From: Carya illinoinensis
Taxonomy: Eukaryota; Streptophyta; Magnoliopsida; Fagales; Juglandaceae
DNA: 64,000 nt
Direction: 5' to 3'
Assembly (NCBI RefSeq): GCF_018687715.1
Contig: NC_056752.1
Span: 51,864,653 to 51,928,652, forward strand
The notes beneath the pieces are model-generated. The model made no database searches and had not been told where the DNA came from. It was given only the letters and a program-made list of their open reading frames with translations. A program made the position numbers and the translations under genes. This document shows, piece after piece, positions 1 to 10,936 of this stretch. The number at the start of each line of letters is the position of its first letter. The stretch's first letter is position 1.

Positions 1-1048
1 CATGAAACTAATCCTGCTGTTAACCTTGTCTTTAGAAGAAGAAGTTAAAGAGGTGCATTATTTTGCAGTTTTTTAAAATAATGCATGTTGACGTTCTATT
101 ATCTCTTCTATTATTTTTTTTTTTAAAAAAAAGTATTTATCTATAAAAAGATCTAAATTCACAAATTGATATAATTTTATATAATACGTTAGATCTATTT
201 TATAATAAAAAAAACTTTATAATCTAATCCACCTCATAAAACTACGTTGAATTTACATTTGTGAGATTTGTTGCGGCTAAAGTATTTATAGTTTTTAAGA
301 TAAATGATAGCTGCAGTTTTGAGTGTGTAAACGCCGCTTGTAAAAAAGTGAATAAATATGAGATCTATATAAAAAAAATTAATTTTTTAATAATAGATCA
401 TAATCTTTTTCAAAACGATTATACGACACTTACGCATTTCAGGAATATATGCATGATTACTCGATTTTTAAATAAGTTTTAAAACAGTGATTCGATCTGC
501 TGTAGGTATCTTATCACCATCATTAAGAAAGTGAAAAGAATGAAAATGGGGTCGCGGTTGTTTTCTTTGTGAAAAGCATCTGCCTTTGATAATGATTTTG
601 CACCTTCTACAAGATGTTGACCCCACCAAATTTTGACATTATTAACCAACTCCATTGAATAATCGAGATTTCTGGTTTATGCATTTTCCCCCCACTCACA
701 TGGGATTTAGCATCCGGTTTATTATAAGTTGATTGTAATGATCCAATGAAATCATATATGTATATATGTTGATTTGATTACTGCTTTTTGAAAAACATAT
801 AGTTCATTGATATGAAATTTGAATTAGTTAGCAGATAAATTGTCATCTTCATTGAAATGATCGAAATCTAATTTGTGTGAAAAGAAGATGATAGAATAAT
901 TAACGCACATACACGCACACATATGCGCGTGTGTATATATAGATATATTAAAAAGTAAGAGTTATTGAATTATTGAATTATTAAAAAGTAACAGTCTCGT
1001 CTCATCTCTTTGCCCCATATTCTCTCTTCTTCTCCTTTTTCTTTAGAG

Positions 1049-1050
<2 letters not shown>
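1..1050. other. AT-rich non-coding DNA with MITE remnants
   Basis: No coding region is supportable here. The 128-290 stretch resembles 59846-60020 (shared AT-rich core around ttataataaaaa). The 285-475 stretch resembles 63446-63600, 28108-28268 and 26185-26390. These look like old copies of two MITE families. The rest shows nothing I recognise. Confidence 0.5.
285..475. repeat. Degraded MITE, family M2
   Basis: This AT-rich stretch contains gtaaaaaagtgaataaatatgag, then an aattaattttttaatag core, then ttttcaaaacgattatacgac and cttacgcattt. The same order of blocks recurs at 63446-63600 and, in diverged form, near 26.2, 27.9 and 28.1 kb. I see no clean terminal repeat, so the borders are approximate. 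The class is inferred from short length, AT richness and recurrence. Confidence 0.4.

Positions 1051-1119
<69 letters not shown>
1051..1119. repeat. (CT)n microsatellite, about 34 units
   Basis: This is an uninterrupted run of CT dinucleotides. CT-rich tracts are common in plant 5' leaders. It lies about 0.9 kb upstream of the Dof relic, and a reverse-oriented (GA)n tract lies at 3053-3108. Confidence 0.95.
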
Positions 1120-1122
<3 letters not shown>

Positions 1123-2012
1123 GTGTGTTTTTGAAGCATCTTAGAGGGCATCGATGGACTCTAGCCCAGGCCACCCCCGACCCCACCACCACTGCAACAC
1201 CAACACCAACAACAACACCCCTTTCTGGCGATGACACCGAGGGAATCCGAGCCACGATTTTCTCTCAGTAACCTCTCTCTTCTCCCTCAAGGCATGGCTC
1301 TCTGTTATAGTCAACGGTTTGAGAAGAAAGGTTGAGTCTTGGAGGTTTCAGGAAGGAACAAGACACTGAGACGATATGAGATTGTATCAAACAATTAGAG
1401 GCCTCAAATGAATCAGCAAATAAAAAAAAGGATGAAGATTTCAAAAATCTACAGAAAATTTTGTTTCCTCGAAAAAAATTAAAGAAAAAACCTCTATGCA
1501 GAGTACAGGTACTGGTTATAAAATTATGGGATCTAGTAGTTCAGGGGCTAAATATTTAAGGAAGAATCTATGCATGCATTCCTTGATTCCTACCAACGAA
1601 GAATGAAAAAAACAAAAAGGGTATAATAATAGAGAATCATAAAGGAAATGGGCAAGAGTCTCTCTGCTATCTAGCTGTGTAGCAGACCAAAACAGTACCA
1701 CATTTTTGAAGCCGATTGAAATGTCATGCTTAACAGAACACTGTAAAAGCTACTCACTCTGAGCTCCTATTCGTCTCAATTATGTCCCCTGTTTACAGCT
1801 GCTGCTCCTGCACCATCTCCACCAACATATACTCTCTCTCTCTCTCTCTCTGATCCCTCTCTCCATAAAATCCCTCCTCTCCATCAAACTCGCAAGTACC
1901 AAAGCTAGCCATCCTACTCTTCATCCTCATCCTCTTGATCTTCTTCAACGTTCTTGTAAAAAAAAAAAGCAACCTTTCATAGCTATCCAGACACTGATCA
2001 CAACCACCCAAA
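1120..2012. other. Upstream region of the Dof relic
   Basis: No supportable gene. The last 200 bases are CT-rich with a (TC)10 run at 1832-1851, which looks like the old 5' leader and promoter of the Dof gene. Short ORFs on both strands are low-complexity shadows. Confidence 0.5.
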
Positions 2013-2426
2013 ATGTCTTCCGACTCCGGAGAGCACCGTAGGCAAACCAAGGCAGCCCACATCCCCGGAGCCCCACCACCGGAACAAGAACAACTTCCGT
2101 GCCCGCGCTGTGACTCCACCAACACCAAGTTCTGTTACTACAACAACTACAACTTCTCTAAGCCCCGCCACTTCTGCAAGTCCTGCCGCCGCTACTGGAC
2201 TCACGGCGGCACCCTCTGAGACATACCCGTTGGCGGCAGCTCCCGCAAGAAGACCAAGCGCTCTCGCACCGTCACGGCCTCCACCGCTACTTCCCAGGTA
2301 GACCAGTTACCAGCCTCCCCTTTCCTGCTGCCCCTCACGCCCAACCAGAGTTCGTCCATACATTTTGGGGGTGATGGGAAGGAACAAGACGAAATGACAA
2401 GAATCTGGTTTGAAGTCTTTTGGTAA
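2013..2426 (+). pseudogene. Dof zinc-finger transcription factor, truncated pseudogene
   Basis: Dof proteins are plant nuclear transcription factors that bind AAAG cores through one C2C2 zinc finger. From ATG 2013 the frame gives a short leader, then the finger: [18 protein letters not shown] followed by CKSCRRYW, so the CX2CX21CX2C cysteines are all present. At 2217-2219 the codon after GGTL is TGA. The same frame then continues with DIPVGGSSRKKTKRSRT, the normal basic tail of the Dof domain, and stays open to a TAA at 2424. One nonsense change (probably CGA to TGA at a CpG) therefore cuts the domain just before its end. Readthrough length is about 137 residues against the usual 200-400, so the C-terminal region is missing too. 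The 68-residue product could still hold the zinc ligands but lacks the basic tail. Confidence 0.85.
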
Positions 2427-2466
2427 AAAAGGTGATGTGAAGTGCAGTGGGATCGTAGCCGTTGGA

Positions 2467-2655
2467 TCATGCACTGGACTTCATCGGCGAAGGAGAAGGA
2501 GAAGGAGGAGGAGAAGAAGAAGAGCTGCTCTTTTTCTTCTCGTCGCCCGAATCCAACGACGAGGAATCATGATGGCCGACACCGGGTATCTTCTCCGATA
2601 TCTTCTCAATCAAAGACTCCTGCTTCGGCTCCTCGCGGTGATACTCATCAGCCAT
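2467..2655 (-). pseudogene. Reticulon-like (RTNLB) first-exon fragment
   Basis: On the minus strand, ATG 2655 opens a 62-codon frame: MADEYHREEP, then LIEKISEKIPG, then HHDSSS and a serine/proline-rich acidic tract. This is the typical N-terminal leader of plant reticulon-like B proteins, which shape tubular ER. The frame stops at 2467, exactly where the family continues into the first membrane hairpin. No reticulon homology domain follows in any frame I read. I infer a truncated copy, end to end with the Dof relic and convergent with it. The identification rests on the leader alone, so it is moderate. Confidence 0.55.
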
Positions 2656-3049
2656 GGCTTTCTAATTCAACGAAACCCTACCTCGTTTTCAGATCTCCGC
2701 CACGGCCGATCCAAAAACCCTCACGCTGAATGTTTTGAAACCAATAGAAACTCTCGAGACTCGAGTCACTCTCTCTAAGCTCTGTGGAGGCTATATACGG
2801 TGAAGAAGAGGAACTGATAGAATTAATCTGGACCGTTAAAATGGCAAGAATTCGTAAAACTGTAGGATGGAAACCCAACAAAGATCAAGTTAGCTTAACA
2901 TCAATGGGTGAGGAGGAGTTGAAAAGCAAAAGGACATGGAGTTGAAATTACCACGATTTTCAAGCCAATCGGAGTAATATTTTCCTTCTTCTGCAAACAA
3001 AAATCACAGATCATCAAATCTATAAACAAAATAATACATAGATTCTAAA

Positions 3050-3052
<3 letters not shown>

Positions 3053-3108
<56 letters not shown>
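3053..3108. repeat. (GA)n microsatellite, 28 units
   Basis: This is an uninterrupted GA run. Relative to the RTNLB fragment (minus strand) it reads as CT and lies upstream of it, as a leader tract would. Confidence 0.95.
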
Positions 3109-3109
<1 letters not shown>

Positions 3110-3304
3110 GAATGAAAAACTATCACTGACACAACCTCACTAAAGACCAAAACATCCTTATATAAACGGATACAAAAGAAGAAAACAAAAAGTTAAAAAA
3201 GTAACTATACAATAAATACGGAAGAAAAAAACGGAATGTGTGAATTCACTACTTATTCTTGTAGAAACGAGATTGGCGCTTATTATTACAGAGAGATATG
3301 CCAT

Positions 3305-3412
3305 ATGAATGCATATTATATAAATAAGGTCTTTTTCAACATTAATTATATATATGTCATTTGAATGCATATTATATATATAAGGTCTTTTTCAACATTA
3401 ATTATATATAGC
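3305..3412. repeat. 56-bp tandem duplication
   Basis: Two adjacent units begin with gaatgcatattatata and end with caacattaattatatata. They start near 3307 and 3363 and differ at only a few bases. Confidence 0.85.
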
Positions 3413-3999
3413 TAGTGAATAGTCACGACCGGCAATATCAATAACTGAGTACCGTATTATATATGCGTCCACTCTCATGTGGTCCTCTAGATCTAGATCT
3501 CATGTTAGGGAAGGGTCCTCTCATTAATTATTCCGAAGAAAGAAAAAGGTAATGAAATTTGCCGGTTTCCATGGGAAGCGGCAACGGACACCAGATAAGT
3601 GCATGAATAATATTAATTTACAACCGCACATTACAGCACACCCACATACGTTCAAAGGATTTAGATATTTGTGTATAATTATTCCTAAGCCAACTTGACT
3701 TTGACGAGGATCAGTTTGATTAATATATATACATGCATGCAGCATGTTTCCATGAAATTAATAAGTTGAACTCGGGCGTGTTTGATAATTATTCTAGTAA
3801 CTCTCTAGGACTCAAACTATATATATTTAGTATCTAATTAATAATTTATAGGTGTCGTCGTCATTCTTATAACCACACAAGTAGATATGAACTTCTCGAT
3901 TATATATATATATTTGGTTTGAAATTTGTTCACCCAAATGAAATGATCACTTCTTTACATAATACGAGGCCAGAGGAAATCAATCAATATTGTTTTGCT

Positions 4000-4500
4000 C
4001 TTACCAGAAATAAACATTGACTTGATTGGTCTTAAACAAAAAGAAAAAAAGATTCATGATTTGATTGGTCTTGGCAGCTTCAATCAAATCGAGCAATTGA
4101 TCGATTGTCATAAGGAGGCTGCTAGCTCCATCTTTCTGAACTTTCTCGTTGTAATCTACCTAGAAAAGAAAATCCTCGATGTCGTAGGCTAGGCATCTTC
4201 ATACGGAATATAAATTAGAGGAATAAAACATGATTCCTATATTTTCGTCAAGTTGTAGCAAGCTTTTTGTTATATGCATGCTTGGTAATTCTTTATTATC
4301 TATTTTAAACAAAAGGAAAAAAAAAAAATGCATGGAGTTCATGAGGCCATGCATGCATGCAGCATCCGGAGAGCGCGCCATTGAATTGAAAGGGCTAGCT
4401 ACTTAAACTTATCATGCATTTCAGCCTAACTTTGTCGGGTTTTCTGTTTTGGTCCTTTGCTTTGTCTCGTATTTATTTTTTTATACTTCCCACACGTTTA
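4000..4500. repeat. Dispersed non-coding duplicate, unit 1
   Basis: It shares ordered blocks with 8366-9200 and 37480-38100: tcaaatcgagcaattgatcg, then ctcgttgtaatct..aaagaaaatcctcgatg, then an atacgga block, a ttttcgtc..gttgtagcaa block, and a final tttgtc..ttttggtcctttgctttgtc block. No coding frame is conserved, so I read it as a duplicated flanking segment, not a gene. Confidence 0.6.
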
Positions 4501-4945
4501 CTTAATTAATATATGATTTATTATTTTTATCTTTTTATTTTAAAACATGCAAATTTAAAAGAACATATGATTTGATAAAAATAAGTGGTAAAAGGCTTAT
4601 ACCTAGAATTTCTGAAAGAATAATGCTAGGCATGTTGTTGAGAGCTACCTCTCCCAGATTTTTTTTTTTCTCTTTATGATTAAGAAATTTTTTTTTTAAA
4701 TATTATTGTAAATTTTATATTTTTTTAATATTTAAAAATATTAAAAAATGATATTAAAAAAAAAAAAAAACAAAACCTAGCGGGAGCTCCCAGCCGGAGC
4801 CCCCAGCTAGCGGTGGCTATAGAAGGCCCCTTTCTGAAGAAGTCTTGCTGTTTCACTGCTGTGTTCTCAAAACCTAACCTGACGACATGCCTTTTCTCAC
4901 TCCGCCCGTAGAACAAAAACAAAAAGGGATGAAAGGTAGCTTTAA

Positions 4946-7900
4946 TGTGACGCCCCCAAATTTCGTTTGGGATCGGACGGACATTTGAAGTGTCGAGACA
5001 TGCAACACAAGGTTACTTACCCCCGTTCATGACATATAAGATGCAATGTTCCTAACATGCATCTAACATTATGCAATATTCGCAGTGGATAATTTTTTTC
5101 TTTAACAATATTATGCACCAAATTGAAAATATCCCAAATACTTAAAACATACTTCATACATAAAGACCCATTGAATAGATCACAACACTAGTCCAAAATG
5201 GTTATGATCCAAAAAGTACTAAAGATGCAACTCCATTGTACAAGTAGTAATTTACGTTAACTACTATATTAACATTGACGTCGCACCGTCGCTAGTCAAC
5301 TGTGTCTAGTTGATCAGCTCCTGATTCTCCTTCAGGTCCTGTAACAAGATCTACCATTCGGGGGGAATGGTAGTTGGGACTACCAAAGGGAGATTTGATT
5401 ACAAATCTCAGTAAGTTAATAAAAAACTTCCACACAAGCTAATGATGCATGCATGACAGTAAAAGCATAAATGCATAATCAAATTCATAAGTAATTAAAG
5501 CATAACTTGGCATACAACATAGCATAATTGACATAACTTAAATTGAAACATGAACTGAACTTGACTTGACATGAACTTGATCTGAAACTTGACTTAACAT
5601 GAAAAATACATACTCCACAGTTGTTGTGGCCCCATGTATTCTACGTGTAAATAGATACTCCACAGTTATTGTGGCCCCATATATTCTACACAAACTTGAC
5701 TTAACATGAAAAATACATACTTCACAGTTGTTGTGGCCCCATGTATTCTACGGAAACTTATTCTTTAACTGCTTAAATACATACTCCACAGTTGTTGTGG
5801 CCCCATGTATTCTACGTGTCACAATTGCTGTGTCTCACGTAGTGTATGCGTTACAATTGCTGTGACCCCATACATAAATAATCAAGATGAAACGTGACTG
5901 GAATACGAAAGGACTGAAACCCTGACGTAACATAACGAGACTTGAACATAACTTGAAATACATGACTAACTTGAGATAGAAATATTTCGTAACATGGCAT
6001 AACATATAATAGACAACATATTTAACATGACATACTTGCAACAGTGAATATTACATGACTTGACATACATGTAATAGATGGAATACTTAGCATGATGTAC
6101 TTGGAATGTACAGCAATACATGACAGAATATATTATGTAACAGATAAAAACTGATGACAGAATAAATTCTGTATAACAAATAATTACGTGATGACTTGGC
6201 ATGACATGACATATATTATAACACACATACATACACTGTAGTTCCTTTACTTAGCACACATACACAGTAGACTGCTAGTAAGTTAAAAGCTAACTTACTT
6301 CGATCTTCGCGTTTCTTATAAAGCTTCAAGTGCGATCACGAGGAACTGTAATTAGTGATTCTAAAAGTTAGAACTAAATCACTAATAATTTGAAATATGG
6401 AAAATACTAACTTAAAGAGTAAAATTTTCATTTTACTCTCTACATGTGGGAAAATGACCGTTTTACCCATAACTTAAGGATTTTGCATACTAACTCCAAA
6501 AGTTTCCAAAATTTACATTCCTCATGTAAATTTTGTCCTAAACTTAAATATCAACTCAGAAAAATTTAAAACAAAACACAACTATGAAGAACACACTATG
6601 GCCGAAACATCCATAGGCCATTTCCCTTGATTTTTGTTGCAATTCCTTCCAATTTCAAAACTCATGCTTAAACCAAAATTTTGCAACAAACATCTTCTAA
6701 TCCTAAGTTCAAAACCATACTTAAAACATTCATTTAGAAAAAGCTAATAATTAACACCAAACTTTTTTTGTAAAAAGATCCAAGCACTTGAATCACAAGT
6801 TTTGACCTTAAATCAAAACATCTCCAAGAATTTCAAAAATCAAATCTTACTTCTAACATATTCATAATATCATCCTAACATCAACCATGCTTTAAATTAT
6901 CAAACTAAAATCACCAAAATCACAAAATAACATTTGGAGTTTTTGGTTTTACACTTAGTCCAAAAACAGAAACTTTTTCCTCAACTAGTTTTGATAAATC
7001 TCTTGATCTATGACTTATAAATATATGATCTTCAAACCAAACCATCACATGGTTTAAAAAGATGTCCTAAAACATATATAAGCTTCTAATTCAAGATCAC
7101 ATGGTTAGAAATTAATCAAAACATAAATTTAGCCAAGAATATCCACACTTTGGCTTATTGGAATATCTCTTCGCATAAAATTTCATATCTTTGAAACTAA
7201 CATCAAATATCTTCAAAATAATAATATAACATGTATATAAGATACTTAGGATCCTCCAATAAAATTATTAAAGTCATTAGAATAGGTTTAGACCACCAAA
7301 GAGTTAAACTTTCTCAAAACAGAAACTGTTTTTCTTCTTCCAGTTTCTAAGTTTCTAAATCTAAGAAAATCTTTCATCAAAACCTTTAATCATGCAAAAA
7401 TCCTCAACCAATAGTCACATATACATGTTAACAATACTCCATAAAAATTTCAGACCAATATCTATCCATTAGCTTGGTCAAAAACTCCAAACTATAACAT
7501 ATTCTCCAGTTTATCTCCCAGAATGACCTTTCTATAGTTTACACAATATTTGACTGACCAAATGATCTTCAAATGGGGCAAATAAGATATCCATGTAAAC
7601 TATACTAAAAAAGGAACAACTTATATGAAGGAGACTTTATGATAAAACACTTACAAAAGTTTCGAAATGGGTGTGCAAAAGACCTCCTAAAAGCTGTCTA
7701 AGAGAGAGTGTTTGATATTCTTTCAATGGAAAGTGTAAATGAAGATAATTTCATGGGGAGAGGTGGCTGGAGATACTTATGGATGAGATATGGAAGAGAT
7801 GAGGCTGGAGTTGAGAGTTGAGTGTAGTTTTCTCCTACCCAAAATATCTATAAAAGATTATCTCATAATATTCTATCCAATAGTATCTACAAAAATCAAC

Positions 7901-8297
7901 TTAAGATATTTTTATCTAATAATATATATAAAAATCAACTCAAAATATTTTTACCCAATAATATTCATGAAAATTACCTCAAGATATTTCTTTTTATTCA
8001 ATAATATCTATAGTTTTGAACAGACGTTTTGTCCAAAAATATGAAAAAATATTATTGCGCCATAAGACTTTAAATAACCCTCCGAGTCTAATGGCACAAA
8101 CCATAATACATTTTGACACTTCTAACTATCTCCAATAATCAAAAACACACTTCTGATACCATAGTAAATAATAACACTAACTATGTAGTTAGACAAAAAC
8201 CTATACGATTAATGGATTCGTGAAAACTTATGGGGTTTTCACGAGATTCTTAAAGTTAATAGAAATTTCACAATTGAATTTCTAGCGGGCTGTTACA
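4946..8297. mobile_element. Large putative solo LTR
   Basis: The segment begins TGTGACGCCCCC and ends GGGCTGTTACA, so it has TGT..ACA termini. It is flanked by tttaa (4941-4945) and tttat (8298-8302), a plausible 5-bp target duplication with one mismatch. Inside there is no gag or pol, only AT-rich DNA and a short internal repeat array. At 3352 bp it fits a very long LTR of the kind carried by large Gypsy elements, left after LTR-LTR recombination. No second LTR is in the window. A non-coding LARD-like element is the alternative. Confidence 0.6.
5606..5875. repeat. Internal short-repeat array in the solo LTR
   Basis: Four spaced copies of a unit built on tactccacagttgttgtgg plus ccccatgtattctacg occur at about 5609, 5651, 5714 and 5778. 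Two shorter relatives with caattgctgtg follow. The strings can pair with each other (cacagtt..ttgtgg), so hairpins are possible. Confidence 0.8.
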
Positions 8298-8365
8298 TTT
8301 ATCGTCTAATTTAACACTTAAGAAATAACATAACCATAATGATCATTAGAGTTGTCACATAATGA

Positions 8366-8903
8366 TTGGTTTACTCGGCAACATTTTATTTATTTTCGAA
8401 ACTATACAGGGAAGGCAATATTAAGAGCACAAATAAAAGTTATTTTCTTGGGTCTCTAAAACAAAACTTTGAATTGATGGGTGGTACTGACAGATCTCCA
8501 TGCGATAAGTTTTCTTTCAGCTGCTCTGATCAAATCAAGCAATGGATAGATACAATTGTCATGAGGCTCCCATGCACTGTCTCGTTGTAATCTACTATAA
8601 AAGAAAATCCTCGATGCATGCATGCATGGTGCATGGAGGCATGCATCGTACGTATATACGGAAGGTAAAGAAAAACGATTCTTATGTTTTCGTCGGGTTG
8701 TAGCTAGCAAGCTGTATTGCTTAAAATGATCTGTACTATCTTTTCGAAAGAAACAAAAAACACACACACAAGCACGTATGGAGCCCGGCAGGCCATATAG
8801 CATCAGGACCGCAAATTGAAATGAAAACTGGGGACGAGTCAAGCATATCTTGCTGCTGAGCTTACTTTGTCCTGTTATACATCTGGTTTCGTCCTTTAAT
8901 TTG

Positions 8904-8952
<49 letters not shown>

Positions 8953-9200
8953 TTATTATTATTATTTTATGGGGTACTCTAATTTACTATTGAGCAAAAA
9001 GTATCGAATTCTTTTTTATTTTTTAAACAAGTATCGAATTCTTTTGGTACAACAGAAAGATCAATAACTACTTCTGTTCTGGTAATCATATAACTTCCAG
9101 TTGATCTCCACAGTGTCTTATTTTGAACAATGTACTCCACTCGTCGTACTAAACCTGTCGTATGTGGCTTTAAAGGACGATTCTAAACTGTATCAAATTA
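8366..9200. repeat. Dispersed non-coding duplicate, unit 2
   Basis: It is collinear with unit 3 at 37480-38100: the ctcgttgtaatct..aaagaaaatc block, the atacggaagg block, the gagc/ccatatagcat block, then ggtaatcatata, and finally atatgtgg/gtatgtgg plus tgaaggacaag/ttaaaggacga. The stretch includes a (CT)n/(ATT)n microsatellite. It lies upstream of MYB gene 1 with CACTA copy A in between. Confidence 0.6.
8906..8967. repeat. (CT)n followed by (ATT)n microsatellite
   Basis: CT units run to 8948 and about six ATT units follow directly. This compound microsatellite sits within duplicate unit 2 and is absent from unit 3. Confidence 0.95.
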
Positions 9201-9841
9201 TGTAAAAAACACGATCGAGGAGACTGACCATTGCCTTTTCTTAGTCCGGAAAAAGTAAATAATTAAAGAGGAAAAAAAGAGCTCTTCTTTTCTTCTGATT
9301 ATAGCTTTCGCTTTGTCTAACCTGAATTAAGGCAAGCACAAATCAGATTACACCCTCTCTTGATTTCCCAAGTTTGAAGATACATACACACACACACATA
9401 TATATATTTATATAAGATCAAGCTTCTTTATTTAAACCTGATTGCAGTACTTTCGGGTTTGATAATATTTGGGCATTAATTAGATTACACCGTCATGCCT
9501 ATCAAACCAAGCACAATTTCCATTCTTTTCCCATAATTAGCTAGATAAACTAAGTACTCGGTCTAGAGTTTAGGTCTAGAGTTTAATAAACTGGTTATGC
9601 TAGCTATGTATTGAACCAGACCATTTGAGTATAGAGCGGAATAAGTACACTCCATATTTGATAATAAGAGCAAACATATTTGGTTGTGGTTGCAGCCGTA
9701 CGTCAAATAACACTTTTCCTGTCCATCACGAGAAAGGTTCTTTTACTGATAAGATGTATAATAATCAGATTAGGCCCTTTTGGGACACACAGCTTTAAAA
9801 TTGAGTTCTTCTGTAATAGCTAATATAAGACTAATTAAGTT

Positions 9842-9971
9842 CACTAAAAAATAAATGGATTTTTGTGATTAAAATTCTGTGATTAAAATGATTATTTTTG
9901 AAATTTTTTTATTAGAAATGATATTTTTATTCACAAAATTTTGATCATAAAAATTCGTTTCTCTTATAGTG
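9842..9971. mobile_element. CACTA-type MITE, 130 bp
   Basis: It begins CACTAAAAAATAAATGGATTTTTGTGA and ends with the inverted counterpart, ATTCGTTTCTCTTATAGTG. The flanks gtt and att match at two of three bases. It resembles the MITE at 62908-63036, which has a perfect target duplication. It is non-coding, and the internal arms also pair. Confidence 0.65.
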
Positions 9972-10198
9972 ATTCTACCTGGTTAACATTAATTCCATGT
10001 CGGGACTGAGAAAAGAAAATCCATGTGAGACTTGATACTCGTACATGAAATCTCCTTTTAAACTCAACCTAACTAGATAGCTACCAACTTGATTGTGAAG
10101 GCGTTGCAATGATGCTAAGTCTCAAATTGGTTTCGTAGGTACGTACGTACTAGATTAAATAAAGTCTTATAACTTAATATGCGAGTCTAACGGGCTGG

Positions 10199-10345
10199 CA
10201 CTACAACAAAAAATATTTTTTGGGACGAAAATTTTCGTCCCAAAATATATAGATTTCGTTCCGAAAGATTTTTTGGGACAAAAAAATTTTGTCTCAAGGT
10301 CGTCCCAACATCACTGTCCCAGAAGATATATTGGGACGAAAATCA
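10199..10345. repeat. Left terminal inverted repeat and GGGACGAAA hairpins, copy A
   Basis: After the CACTACAACAAAAAA terminus come several inverted GGGACGAAA/TTTCGTCCC pairs, forming short stem-loops at the tip. The right end of A and both ends of B show the same arrangement, with substitutions. Confidence 0.85.
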
Positions 10346-10374
10346 CAATTTCGTCCCAAAATATATCTTTTGGA

Positions 10375-10750
10375 ACGATTTTGAAATTGACCGTTCGATA
10401 CCGTTCGAACGATGGATGTTTTTGTCACGGTTTAAATTCGTTCTAGAATAGCGTTCGAATACTTCTCATATAACGTTCGAACGTTAACGTCTCTTTTGAA
10501 CGGTTATCAAGATACGTTCAAACGCTAAGTAGAAATACGTTCGAAGGTTAAATGAGACGATCGAACGGTATAAGAGTTCGAACGGTGATGATCAACGTTC
10601 GAACGATATGGTAATGTCATGCGTTTGAACGGTTTTTTGAGAATCTGGTATCGTTCGAACGGTTTGCGCATTGTTGTTTGAACGGTACATTATCGTTTGA
10701 ACGGCATGCCTATTAATGTTCGAACGTGACTCGGTCGTTCGAATGGATAT
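10375..10750. repeat. Left subterminal CGTTCGAACG array, copy A
   Basis: Exact palindromes lie at 10402, 10474, 10596 and 10652. Between them are many one-base variants such as CGTTTGAACG and CGTTCAAACG. In En/Spm the TNPA protein binds repeated subterminal motifs, so by analogy these are candidate binding sites. That is inference. Confidence 0.8.
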
Positions 10751-10936
10751 TATTTTTATTAAAACCAATAATTATAAAAAAATTAAATAGACATCCATAT
10801 TATTTGAAAAACATAAATTAGGAACTGTTTAATTACTCACAAAAGTTTTATAATAAGTGCGAAGAAATAAATAACCATAAAACTAGCATTGTTCATACAT
10901 AATTAGATAATGTCATAAGCTAGACGTAAAAAACCA

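Larger units (their letters stand above)
2790..3990. other. Non-coding AT-rich spacer
   Basis: No gene is recognised. It holds the (GA)n tract at 3053-3108 and a 56-bp tandem duplication at 3305-3412. The remainder is AT-rich with many short TA runs. Confidence 0.6.

Noticed and set aside
1043..1255. Minus-strand 70-codon ORF with an Arg-Glu repeat tail
   Set aside because: It is translation of the (CT)n microsatellite and has no independent protein signal. The same applies to 8456-8950.
2410..2778. Plus-strand ORF with a poly-Arg run
   Set aside because: It is the complement of the serine/proline-rich RTNLB leader; the minus-strand reading matches a known family.
5835..6232. Minus-strand ORFs of 68 and 88 codons in the solo LTR
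   Set aside because: They consist of repeated tacat/catga words and show no protein motif.
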